Assembly (NCBI RefSeq): GCF_000611645.1
Contig: NW_014013420.1
Span: 1-20,476, forward strand
From: Monoraphidium neglectum
Lineage: Eukaryota > Chlorophyta > Chlorophyceae > Sphaeropleales > Selenastraceae
Direction of reading: 5' to 3'
DNA: 20,476 nucleotides
Positions 1 through 9,175 of this stretch are shown piece by piece; positions within the stretch are counted from its first letter, which is position 1, and the number at the start of each line of letters is the position of its first letter. The notes beneath the pieces were generated by a model that made no database searches, was not told where the DNA came from, and saw only the letters and a program-made list of their open reading frames with translations. The position numbers and the translations under genes were made by a program.

Positions 1-281
1 CTCGTGGGGGGCGGGTGGCGGTAGGGGCGTGGGGGCGTGGGCGCGTGGGGCCACACATTTGGGGGCATTGGCTGCCATCATTGTGCCCTCTTCCCTCGGG
101 GCCGAGCGCTTCGGGCTGAGACGGGCAGGGTGTTGCAGGGGCGACACCGAACAACAGCACGCACCTATCCCCCCACCTTTCATGAGGCTGTCAGCTTTGC
201 TGTCCCCAGACACGCACGTGCGCACGCACGCACTCAAACATGCACGAACGCATGAGTGCACTCCAGCACGCGCACTCGCAC
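1..281 (-). other. Intron and possible unread 3' exon of the SET gene
   Basis: After the donor at 281-280 the minus strand enters a purine/pyrimidine-alternating stretch (about 200-285, CA/CG-rich) typical of the introns here. No TGTAA motif occurs on the minus strand to the left edge. A weak candidate acceptor ends at 116. The reading after it is open to the edge but low-complexity and resembles no SMYD C-terminus, so it is not called. Confidence 0.4.
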
Positions 282-2928
282 CTTCAAGAACAGCTGCAGC
301 GCCGCCTTGGCCTGCTCTGACCCAGGGCCGTGCCGCGCCGCCGTGTAGCTGAGCGCGTCCGCCGCCGTCGCCAGCACCGCCGCACCCCCGGGCTGGTACA
401 CCCTCAGGAGCTCCACCAGGTCAAACAGGTCAATGGGGTCGACCCGCGGGGCCCCCTCGCCGCCCGCGGCGCCCGCATCAGAGCCGCCGGACGCCTCCGC
501 GGCCGAGGCGGCCAGCATCTTGGCGCGCTGCAGGGCCATGAAGAAGGCGGCCGCCCCTGCGCACACCGCGGCGCGGTCCAAGGTGCCGGCCTGCAGGCCC
601 GCCGCCCCGAGCGCGGCCTCGAAAGGCTCGACCTCGGCGGTCGCGCGCGCGGCGATGGCGCTCAGCGCGGCGGCGTCCTTTGCGTCTGCGGCGGCGACGA
701 GGCCGTCAAAGACGCCGCCTTCAAGAGACAACTGGTGGAGGGACTCCAGCTTCTGCTGCAGCTCCTCCGGCAGCTTCTCCTCCAGCTGCTCCGCGTTTTG
801 CGTGATATGAGGGTGTGTGTGAGCGTGCACGAAAGTAGGGGGCTCGTGTGAGGCTGGCCGCGGGTGGCATGGGTTCCTCCCGAGTTGAAAAGGGGCGCAG
901 TGGCAGGTTGCTTTCGGTCAGGGCGCGAGGCGCCATCGCGATGAGCACAGTGATCCAGGTCGATCACTTTGCTAAAGCGAGAAAAGCTCCTGCATCTGGC
1001 AAAAGCAGCAGGGTCGCGCTGGGGTTGGCGGAGGAATGGAGCAAGACGGCAGGGTGCCCGTCGTCACCCAGACGAGAGCAGACCAGCGCCCCGCTCCCGC
1101 ACGCACCTTGCAGCGCGCGCAGCCGCAGCGGAACGCGTACGAGACCTGCAGCGCGCGCCGCCGCTCGCTCAGCGGCACGCCGCACTTGGTGTCGAGGTAG
1201 TTTGTGGTGAGCTGCGCCTCCTTTGGGAGGAGGCTGGCGGCGCGCACGACCAGGCGGTCGCCGATGAGGGTGGCCGTGGTGTTGGGGATGCAGCTGTGGT
1301 TGAGGAGGGAGAACTCGGGCCAGATGCCTGGGACGCGGAAAGGTTGGGGCATTGCGCACGTTGGAGGGCCATCGTTGCAGTTGGTCTGCTGAACCAGCGG
1401 GAGCGAATGACTTTTGGAGCCTCAGACGCGCGGGGGCGGCATGCAATTTGTCCTGGTGTGCTGTGACTCACATGCACCACTATGGTTATTGACGCCTTCC
1501 CCACGCCAGCCAGGGCATGCGCCATGCCCTGCATCATCTCGTGCAGTGCGGCCTGAGCGCCCACCTACGAAGCTGCTGAACTTCTCGCCCCGCGCCGGCG
1601 CGGCGCCAATGTCAGAGATCTCAGACCCCCACGCATTGTAGTTGACGATGGACTCGAAGCGCCCCTGCGTCATCTCGACGCTCACCCGCTGCTGCTGCTG
1701 CGCCCCCGCCGCCCCCGCCGCCGGCTGCTGGCCCTGCGGCTGCTTGCTGCCTGTGGCGCCGCCGCCGAAGCCCTTTGCGGCGGCCCTGGATTTCCACGCC
1801 TTTGTGGTGGCTGTAGCAAACTCGAAATCCTTGAAGCTGGTCTGGCGCTGCTGGCTCGCGGGCGTCCCATCATACAGCACCGCCAGCTTGTACCTAAAGC
1901 GGTGATAGAGATATTTAGTTACGGCTTATTGGGGCCATCAGGGAACCGTGCGCATGATTGGCAAAGGCAGCCGCTGGCCTGCCAGTGACACACCGCACAT
2001 ACCAGCAGGCTGCGGCCGCAATTGCAGCCGCAGCAGCCAGCGCTGGCGAGCATACCCAGGGCTTACTCCAGGCTCAAAACAAACCCTCGGTGGCAATCTC
2101 CACGCAACCCCACCTGTCCGCCTCGCTGAGGCGCTGGCCACGCAGGTGGTCGATGAGATGCATCGGCAGCAGAGCTTGCCCCGGGTCGCTGCGCGCCACG
2201 GTGCCGATGGGCTCGGACACGAAGAGCAGGGTGCCCAGTGGCACCTCGCGCTTGGTCACCACGCGCCGCGTCTTGCCTTTGGCGATATTGAAAGACAGGT
2301 GCGTGCATACTTGTGAGCGGGGCTGGTGGCCCATGGTCAGCAAGGCGGTTAGCGCCTTGCAGCCAGGAGCCGCAGCAGGATTGCATCGCGCGTGCGCTCA
2401 AGGCCGGCTCGCCATCGGCCCTCGCGATCAACTGCGGGGCCATCACATGCCTCGAGCCGGCTATGCATCATGCATAGCCGATGATGATGCATAGCCGATG
2501 ATGATTATGCATAGCTGATGATCATTGCTAAGCCGCGGCTGCAGTGGCTCACCAGGAGGCAGCTGTACCTCCACTGGCCCAATCAGGCGGTCAGGCACAT
2601 AGCTGGGGTCTGAGTACAGCTGCTGCAGGTCCAGCTGCAAAATGGTGCATTACAAGGTATTGTCTGGATTATTCCTTGCCGATGGTGAGCTGAGTTGAGC
2701 ATGACAAACAGCTGCAGGCTAAGCGGCAGCGGCTTGGTCTGGACTGCTCGACCCGAATGCAAGGCAGCTGGCGCATTCAAGCACTGCGCATGCAGCATGT
2801 CAGGTCTGCGCTTGTGTCTGTGTGATGTCGTCAGTGACCGCCAGGCCCATACGCACCTCCTGCAGGGCGGGGCCCGGCGTGCGCGCTTTCACACCGCTCG
2901 CACTGGTGCGCCCGGCGGCGGCCGCCAT
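282..2928 (-). CDS. SMYD-like SET-domain protein methyltransferase, 3' end outside window
   Basis: Predicted SET-domain lysine methyltransferase using S-adenosylmethionine; the substrate is unknown. Exons read on the minus strand: 2928-2857, 2634-2553, 2309-2085, 2042-2003, 1893-1565, 1327-1107, 785-282. They join without a frame break (1,473 nt, 491 residues so far). The first SET half (about residues 52-126) is followed by an Ala-rich helix, a Gly/Gln-rich insert, the cofactor-binding core NHSCIPN (residues 259-265), a conserved NY (292-293) and a post-SET cysteine cluster FRCGCARC (315-322). Residues 324-491 are mostly helical, as in the C-terminal lobe of SMYD proteins. No MYND zinc finger is visible. 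The start at 2928 is chosen because a TATA box lies 48 nt upstream and would fall inside the protein if the next in-frame ATG (3003) were used. The stop codon and a TGTAA signal are missing, so the gene continues left. The start of exon 7 could be 785 or 788. Confidence 0.85.
1107..1327 (-). other. SET catalytic core exon (NHSC motif and post-SET cysteines)
   Basis: This exon encodes the diagnostic part of the methyltransferase: GIWPEFSLLNHSCIPN, then the conserved NY about 30 residues later, and ending in CGCARCK just before a GTGCGT donor. In SMYD-type enzymes the NHSC block helps bind S-adenosylmethionine, the tyrosine lines the lysine channel, and the terminal cysteines bind zinc together with the NHSC cysteine. 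All are present, so the enzyme looks active. The preceding exon ends in a phase that restores the glycine before IWPEF, which fixes both splice sites. Confidence 0.88.
2003..2042 (-). other. 40-nt microexon of the SET-domain gene
   Basis: A very short exon lies between a CAG acceptor and a GTATGTGCGG donor. It encodes an Ala-rich helix (ALAAAAAIAAAAC). It is required because the upstream exon ends in phase 1 and the downstream exon must be entered in phase 2. Exactly 40 nt solves this, and the join gives the continuous reading TE-ALAA...CW-YKLAVLYDG. Confidence 0.75.
2458..2480. repeat. 11-bp perfect inverted repeat
   Basis: Arms 2458-2468 and 2470-2480 (CGGCTATGCAT / ATGCATAGCCG) are separated by a single base. 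It lies in intron 2 of the SET-domain gene and overlaps the first unit of the adjoining tandem repeat. Confidence 0.85.
2470..2523. repeat. Short tandem repeat, three 17-bp units
   Basis: Units ATGCATAGCCGATGATG at 2470-2486 and 2487-2503 are identical. A third copy at 2507-2523 follows a 3-base spacer and has two substitutions. The array is intronic (between exons 2 and 3 of the SET gene) and locally AT-richer than its surroundings. Confidence 0.85.
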
Positions 2929-2975
2929 GCTACGCCTGCCGTGACAATGGTGCGTGGGCACAAGAAGTCCACGAC

Positions 2976-2983
2976 TATATATA
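2976..2983 (-). promoter_or_regulatory. TATA box of the SET-domain gene
   Basis: TATATATA on the minus strand, 48 nt upstream of the chosen ATG at 2928. The spacing predicts transcription starting around 2950-2955 and a short 5' UTR, which supports 2928 over the upstream in-frame ATG at 3003. Confidence 0.65.
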
Positions 2984-3345
2984 GGCAATTTCAGCTGCTG
3001 CATGGTTGTTATTGTGAGGAAGGGAGGGTCGCAGACTGTGTCGGCCCGGTGTCAGATCAGGTTGGGCACTGTACAGCACTAGTATGACTACGAGTATGAA
3101 AACACAATGCTTTGATCACATCTGCATTGCTGTACCTCCCGTGACTCAAGACGATCGAGTGACTACTGTGCACATCGGGTTACATTTGAAGCAGCAGCTC
3201 GCTGCTGTCAGCTCTGGGGCAAAAGCATAATAGTCGAATTGAGTAATCGGAACCGATACGCATCTGGCTTGCTTGTTGCGATCTTCTCTTACAGCATTTC
3301 GGGCAACAACGAGATCAGCTCACCGAGTCCCCACTCCGTAAGGCG

Positions 3346-3352
3346 TATATAA
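3346..3352 (+). promoter_or_regulatory. TATA box of SPC25
   Basis: TATATAA lies 34 nt before the SPC25 ATG. A start of transcription 25-30 bp downstream would leave a 5' UTR of only about 5-15 nt. Confidence 0.65.
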
Positions 3353-3385
3353 GGTTCTGACAGTTACATTTACTCAAGAAAGAGA

Positions 3386-5041
3386 ATGATAGACACGGAC
3401 GAGCTGCAGCAAGAGCTTGACAGGACGCAGGTGGCCTTCAAGCGATGGGCCGCAGCCACGAACAAGGCCGCACAGGATGGAAAAAACACGCACACACGCA
3501 ACATGCGGGTCGCCTCTGGTGAGGCCGTGTGCAGGTGTGACCACAGCTTGCTGGTGCAGCGCATCACCGAATGCACATTTGCCGCAGCGATGCTGCTTGC
3601 AGCGTGACTCCACTCACCCCATGGGCCTGCTCGGACTGCAGGAGAGGTCGAGTCCCTCAACGACCGCTATGTAAAGCTGGAACGGCAGGCGGCTGAGGTG
3701 CAGCAATGTGAGGATGGCGCATCGAGCAGCAGCAGAGAGTGCACTGCTGAAACCACAGCAGGTCGCCGCAGCGGTGGTTGCGGCCTTGCTGAACGCTCCA
3801 AAACAAGCACATTTGCCGCGTCCCCACTCGCACGCCTGCTACCGCCTCTGCCACAGTCATGTCTCGCGACTGCGCCGAGCGCGACACGCTGCGGGGTGTC
3901 GCGGACTCGCTGGTCGGCGAGCGCACATCGCTGCAGCGGCGACTCCTGCAGATCCGCTCAGAGCTTGAGTCAGAGACCAAGGACGCAGAGGCGCTGGAGC
4001 AGGGTGCGCAATCTCACCCCAGTCAGTGTTTGGGACATGACAGCTATGGAGACCTTCGGGGGGTTGGTGTCTGGGGCATGACTTCTACGGAGATCTTTGT
4101 GTGGGACCCTCTGTGCGGAGCAAGTGAGGCTCAGTGCATGAGGGAGGGCCACGTCCGGAGGGTCTGCAACTGCTGCCACCAACCTCTGCACCCCCGCGCT
4201 TGAAACCAAAATATGTGCCTGCAGAGCTGCAGCAGACACGGGCGGAGCAGTCGACGCGGCTAGGGGCGCTGGACAAGGTGCTGCGGCTGTACCAGTCGGT
4301 GCTGGGCCTGGAGCTCGTGCCGGGGGACGGTGAGGCGGGCACCAATGCAGCGGGGAGGCGTTGACTCTGGCGCGCACGGCCTCTGCCTAGGGCCGAAAGG
4401 GCATCACGACGTCCCCAGGAAGGAGCAGCTGGACACTGAGGGTCGCGGGGTGCCAACCCCACTCACACGCCTCCGCACTGCTGCACTGCCGCGTCCCGTG
4501 ACCGCCAGACGAGCTGCACCTCGTGTTCACGTTGGTGGACCCGCGGGACCCGGCCCGGCGCTTTGCGTTTGGCGTCAAGGTCCTAGAGGACAACACATAC
4601 ATGGGTGAGCCTTGCCACACAGGGTACCTGGGCGTGAGGAGGCGAGCGATCGACGCTAACAGGGCTTCAAACCAGGCGCAGCGGCAAAGATGGTGCTTCC
4701 AGGCAAGCACGCTCCAGCCAGCGGCAGCCGACCCCCGCAGCGAGCAGTGGTAGACGGCGCGCCCCGCTCCGCCCTCCCGTGCGTGTGCACCTGCACGTCA
4801 CCAGTCGGAAGGACCACGCGCACGCAACACACACACGCTCTGCGCCCCCGCCGCTGCAGTGACGTCATGCGAGCCGCAGCTCGAGTCGCTGGGCGAGCTC
4901 TCCCAGCTGCTGCGCCAGGAGAACCGGTTCGCGGACTTTGTTAAGGCGGCGCGCAGGGGCTTCTCGGGGCTGGTGCAGCGGGAAATTGAGGAGGAGGAGG
5001 AAGCCGAGGAGGCACAGGCGGCGGCACGGCGGCCAGCTTGA
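3386..5041 (+). CDS. SPC25: Kinetochore protein SPC25 (NDC80 complex subunit)
   Basis: SPC25 pairs with SPC24 and anchors the NDC80 complex, which links kinetochores to spindle microtubules, to the inner kinetochore. Exons: 3386-3518, 3642-3707, 3857-4003, 4225-4329, 4509-4604, 4860-5041 (729 nt, 242 residues), close to the usual family length. Residues 1-150 are a predicted coiled coil with heptad-like stretches (VESLNDRYVKLERQAAEVQQ; SELESETKDAEALEQELQQT). Residues 151-222 are the family's globular domain: HLVFTLVDPRDPARRFAF, then VTSCEPQLESLGELSQLL, then FADFVKAARRGF. The protein ends in a Glu-rich tail. All donors are GTG-type and all five introns interrupt codons in phase 1. The ATG was chosen as the first after the TATA box. 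The gene is divergent from the SET gene and convergent with CC2D2A. Confidence 0.93.
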
Positions 5042-5348
5042 GGCGTGCGAGCGGCGCGGCCGGGCGCGTCCTTGGCAAGCGCGCTGAGCCAGGACAGTGG
5101 CGGCGGCTGCGGCGGGGCTGGGCGCGGCCCTCCTCTGGCAGCTGCTGGCATGGCCGAGGGCTGCGCATCGCGATTCGGCTTCAAGGCTTTCAGCGGCGGG
5201 TTTTGGGCGCAGCAAGCTGCCGCGGTTTGAGAGCGGTGCGGTGCTGCACTCAGCACAATTGCAGGCTGCAATAGGGACCGGCCATATTTGATCAGGCTTT
5301 GCTCTGGACACACACCTGTATACATGCAGCCGGCCCATCTGCTGCCCA

Positions 5349-5353
5349 TGTAA
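5349..5353 (+). terminator. SPC25 polyadenylation signal
   Basis: TGTAA, the green-algal polyadenylation motif, first appears here after the SPC25 stop, giving a 3' UTR of roughly 325 nt. Cleavage would be expected about 10-25 nt further on. Confidence 0.55.
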
Positions 5354-5451
5354 CACCACTGCCTAGATCGCACCCTTCCAGACATGTCTCAACCAAGGAA
5401 CCTGCGCAGCCGGCTGCTGCACGCAGGATTTTGGGGTTGGGATTGGAATCT

Positions 5452-5456
5452 TTACA
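5452..5456 (-). terminator. CC2D2A polyadenylation signal
   Basis: TGTAA on the minus strand, about 31 nt past the CC2D2A stop codon, implying a very short 3' UTR. It faces the SPC25 signal; the two predicted transcript ends are tens of bases apart and need not overlap. Confidence 0.6.
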
Positions 5457-5486
5457 CCATCCCGCGGCGCGCCACTAGCACGGCGG

Positions 5487-7309
5487 TCACGCCGCATCCC
5501 TGATGGCCGCGACATAGACCCACAAGCAGCACACAAACGAGGCTCCCATGGGCTCCACATAGGACGCCATCGCAAACTTGACCCGGGGGTCAACCGTCCT
5601 GTGGACGCCTATGTTAAGGACCGCCTCCGACACAGCGCCGCGCCAGCCGTCGCTGAAGGGCAGCGCAAGCACGTGGCCGTTGACGGCGCAGCCGCGCATC
5701 TCCCGCGCGACGCGCTCGTTGTGCGCCACCTGCGGGGTGAACGGCAGCCGCACCGTCCCGTGTGTTGAGCAAAGCGGCTCACCGCTGTGCGCTGCTGGTC
5801 AGCAGCCAAAAGGGATGCTGCTTCGGGTACCGGCATACCAGGGACCGCTGCACGTGTTTCAGGCCTGAACAGAGCCGAGGCCGTGTGGTCGTTGCCTTAG
5901 ATCCGTTGCCCAGGAACCCCACGGCAGCGCGCACCCCCCTCACCTGCAGCCCCCTCACGAGCCTCAGCCGCTCCGCCAGCCGCTCCTGCGCGTACTCCAG
6001 CGCCTCCGCCCCCGCACCCGCCGCCGCGCCCTCGCTCATTGCCACGCTGGCCTCGAGGCTGGCGGCGTCGACGGCGGCCAGCTGGGCGGGCAGCTCCCGC
6101 AGCAGCGCCTTGAGCACGCGGCTCAGCTTGTTGTTCGGCTGAGTCACCACGACGCTGCGCGCGTCTGCGGGCGAGCCATTGGTGGCCGCGGCAGGGCAGT
6201 GGCCAGTGAGCAAGCGGCTCCGGCGGCGACGTCAGGACGAGCGAGCTGTTGCCCTCTCGAGGGCGGCATCGATGCGACACAGCGTAGACTTGCAGGCACG
6301 CAGCTGGTCAGTTTTCGGGTCAATCAAGGGCTTGCCACAGTGCTGTGCTGCACTCACCGTAGAGCGCCCCCCTCACGGTTTCTTCCACGCGCGCCTCCAG
6401 CTCCTCGTACACGCGCGGCTCAAGGTCCGAGTAGACTGGAGGCACCTGGAGCGTGGGTGACAACACGCGCGTTTGCGTTGTGGATATATATATGAATGTG
6501 TGCTTTTGTGTGTGTTTGTGTGTGTGTGTGTGTGTGTGTAGGGATGTGTGTGTGTGTGCGAACACGCGCGCGTGCGCGTGCGTGTGAGTGTGAGTGTGCG
6601 CGTGCGTGTGTGCGTGCATGTGCGTGAATGAACTTGCATGGGCCAAGGGTGGATTGCATGCCAGTCACCACAGAAGCCTTCATTGCCGTCAACTCACCGT
6701 CAATGGCAAGAGCGCCCCCACCCATCCCAGCAACCTGCACTGGCAGGGGCCCCTTGCAGCTTTCTTCGTGCGCACCTGCATTGGCGCGAGCTCCCTGGGC
6801 GGCAGCACGGCCCCGAAGAACGGCCGCCAGCACGAGCCCTGCTCCAGATCCCAGGACAGGTCCCAAGGGGCGCCGCTGGCCTGCACGTTGACCCAGATGT
6901 TGGAGGAACTGTACACAGTGCCGACCTTGGGGAAGGGCGGGGGCGAGAAGCAGTGGGCAGTTCATATCCAGGTTGGTGTGCATGTACACACTCAGAAACT
7001 TGTTTCTGAGCTTGGCGACCACTTGTCCCGGGTTGGTCTCAAGCACGATGTTGCACACAGCAGCAGAGCAAGCAATGCAGCCAGCAATACTGTTTTCATT
7101 CCAGGCGCATCCACAAGCAGTTTTGATGCTCGACTTTGGAGCAGCAGAGTCTTTGGATCCACTACCCTGGAAACCAACCATCAGGGCTGAGATATGCTCT
7201 CACCTCTCTCAACTCGCAGGATGGGTCTCTGACAGGGACGCACTGCCCACTCAGCGGGTTCCACAGGCGAAGGCGAGACTCGTCCCAGCCCGCACTTGGT
7301 GACTCGGCG

Positions 7310-7387
<78 letters not shown>

Positions 7388-9121
7388 AAGCCTGCCTCCT
7401 GCAAGTCTGGCTGCTGCGACCCTGGCTGCTGCGGGGCGGCACTCTCAGCAATGGTCGCATCAGCCGCCGCTTCTGCGGGCACACCCTCGCGTTTGATGGC
7501 CTGGCCTGCGCTGCCGCTGCTGACAACTGGAATTGCAGCTGCCCCTCTGCTGCCAAGGAGTTCTGCTGGCTCAACCGGCAGCCCCGTGGTCAGCACAAAT
7601 GCTGCTGCTGCCCCCTGGAGCGAGTTGCCCAATACCACCAGAGCCTGCAAGGTTCAACATTTGTGACAGGGAGATACAGGGTCGTCGATCAAAGCGCATC
7701 GCCTCTGCCAACATATCTAGGTCAGAGCAGCCCAGCACGGCCTAGCACGGCGGCGGCAATCAGCACAGTACGGCGTACGACTCCTCGTTGCAGCCACGGC
7801 ACCCAAACGGCGCCCGCGACGCACCTCGCCGCAGCTGTCATGATTCATGGCTGCGCTGCGTCGTTGCACTGTCACGGCCCGCGCCGGCCCCCCGCTGCGC
7901 ACCTGCCGCCCATCGTGCGCGACAACGACGCTCCCCCACCAGCGGACCCACCTGCTGCCCTATCTCCAGGAACAGCCCAGCGAGCAGGTGCGCGTGCTCC
8001 TCGTGGTCCCCCCCGCCCAGCGCGAGCGCCTCGGCGCTGCCGCACCACACGTCCGCGCGGCGGCGGCGGAAGGAAGCGTCCTCCAGGAAGGGGAGGTGCG
8101 CCGCCCAGCGCGCGAGGGCGAGCATGAGGCGCCCCAGGTCCTCGGGGTCGGAGGGGGGCTGCAGACGCAGCGACGGTCGGCCGCGGTTGGTTGCAGTATG
8201 CGTCGATTGGAGGCAAGGCATCGGGCGGCGGCGGTGGAAAGCAGTTGGGCGGCGGTTGAGAGTGGGAGGGCGGCGAGGCGCATTCATCCAGTTCTGCGCA
8301 GCATTTGGATAACATGTGAGGGGAGGGCTTATGTATTGCTGCGCCCCGTGTGGGTGGGTTACAAGGCCCTGCTTGTGAGTGGGCTAGCATGCTGCTCGCA
8401 GGGGCCGCCGTCCCCCGCAGCTCACCGCGCGCGCCGCGTCGGCGAAGGGGGGCGGCAGCCGTGTGGGCGCGACGTAGCGCGGCAGCAGCGTCCCGAGGCC
8501 GTCTGGGTCGACGGCCATGGCACGCACCGCGCGGCTGCGGCACTGCGGCAGCGCGCGCAGCGCAGGCACCCACCTGCGGGCAAGACACACATGGGGTTGA
8601 AAGTGAGGGAACGACACTATTGGGCGCCCATTTACCATTTCGCATGCCCAGAAACAGCACACGGAGCTTCTGATCCCAGAACACCTTCTATACACGACTG
8701 ATCGTTGTTGTTCCCACACCAAGTTGGCCCAAAGTACACTCCTGAGAAACTACCCACGCATTGCACGCCTTCCGTCCTATAAAAACAAGAAGCATATCTC
8801 AACCCACCTGGCGGCGTGCTGCGCCACGTCACCCATCTCCCCAGAGACCCGCTCCTCGTCCGGCGGCCCCGGCGCCGCCAGGCGGGGCCGCAGCGTGATG
8901 AGCGCGCTGAGGGAGGCGGGGCGGCCGCTGGGCTCGTGGTAGCCCAGGATGACAGGTGGCACCTCGAGCTGAGTCAGAGATGGGGGGTGGGGGGAGGGTT
9001 GAGGGTGTGGGTGTGCGCTTGTATCATGCTGGGGGGCGTGTGTGTGTATGTGCGTGTGGGTGGGAGAGTGAGAGAGACAGAAGACAGAGACACAGAGATA
9101 TTAACAGAGAGAGAGAGACAC

Positions 9122-9175
<54 letters not shown>

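Larger units (their letters stand above)
2929..3385. promoter_or_regulatory. Divergent promoter region between the SET gene and SPC25
   Basis: 457 bp separate the two start codons, which face away from each other. Each side has its own TATA box close to its ATG. The middle is AT-richer than the coding DNA. No conserved gene or RNA could be read in it. Confidence 0.7.
5042..5486. other. Convergent 3' UTR interval between SPC25 and CC2D2A
   Basis: 445 bp lie between the two stop codons. The interval holds the two 3' UTRs and their opposing TGTAA signals. Open readings in it are antisense or downstream of stops and show no conserved protein. Confidence 0.65.

Noticed and set aside
1169..1564. 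Reading ALHEMMQGMAHALAGVGK as coding in the SET gene
   Set aside because: It would need a 12-nt intron. Splicing 1565 to 1327 gives the conserved GIWPEFSLLNHSC and treats this stretch as intron.
2929..3003. Upstream in-frame ATG for the SET gene
   Set aside because: The TATA box falls between this ATG and 2928, so it is unlikely to be in the mRNA.
4798..5385. 195-codon minus-strand open reading frame
   Set aside because: Antisense to the last SPC25 exon and its 3' UTR, with no protein similarity.
7136..7666. Plus-strand reading with a poly-cysteine run (and poly-Ala / poly-Ser readings in other frames)
   Set aside because: These are other frames of the CAG repeat in CC2D2A exon 24; the polyglutamine frame is the one flanked by conserved blocks.
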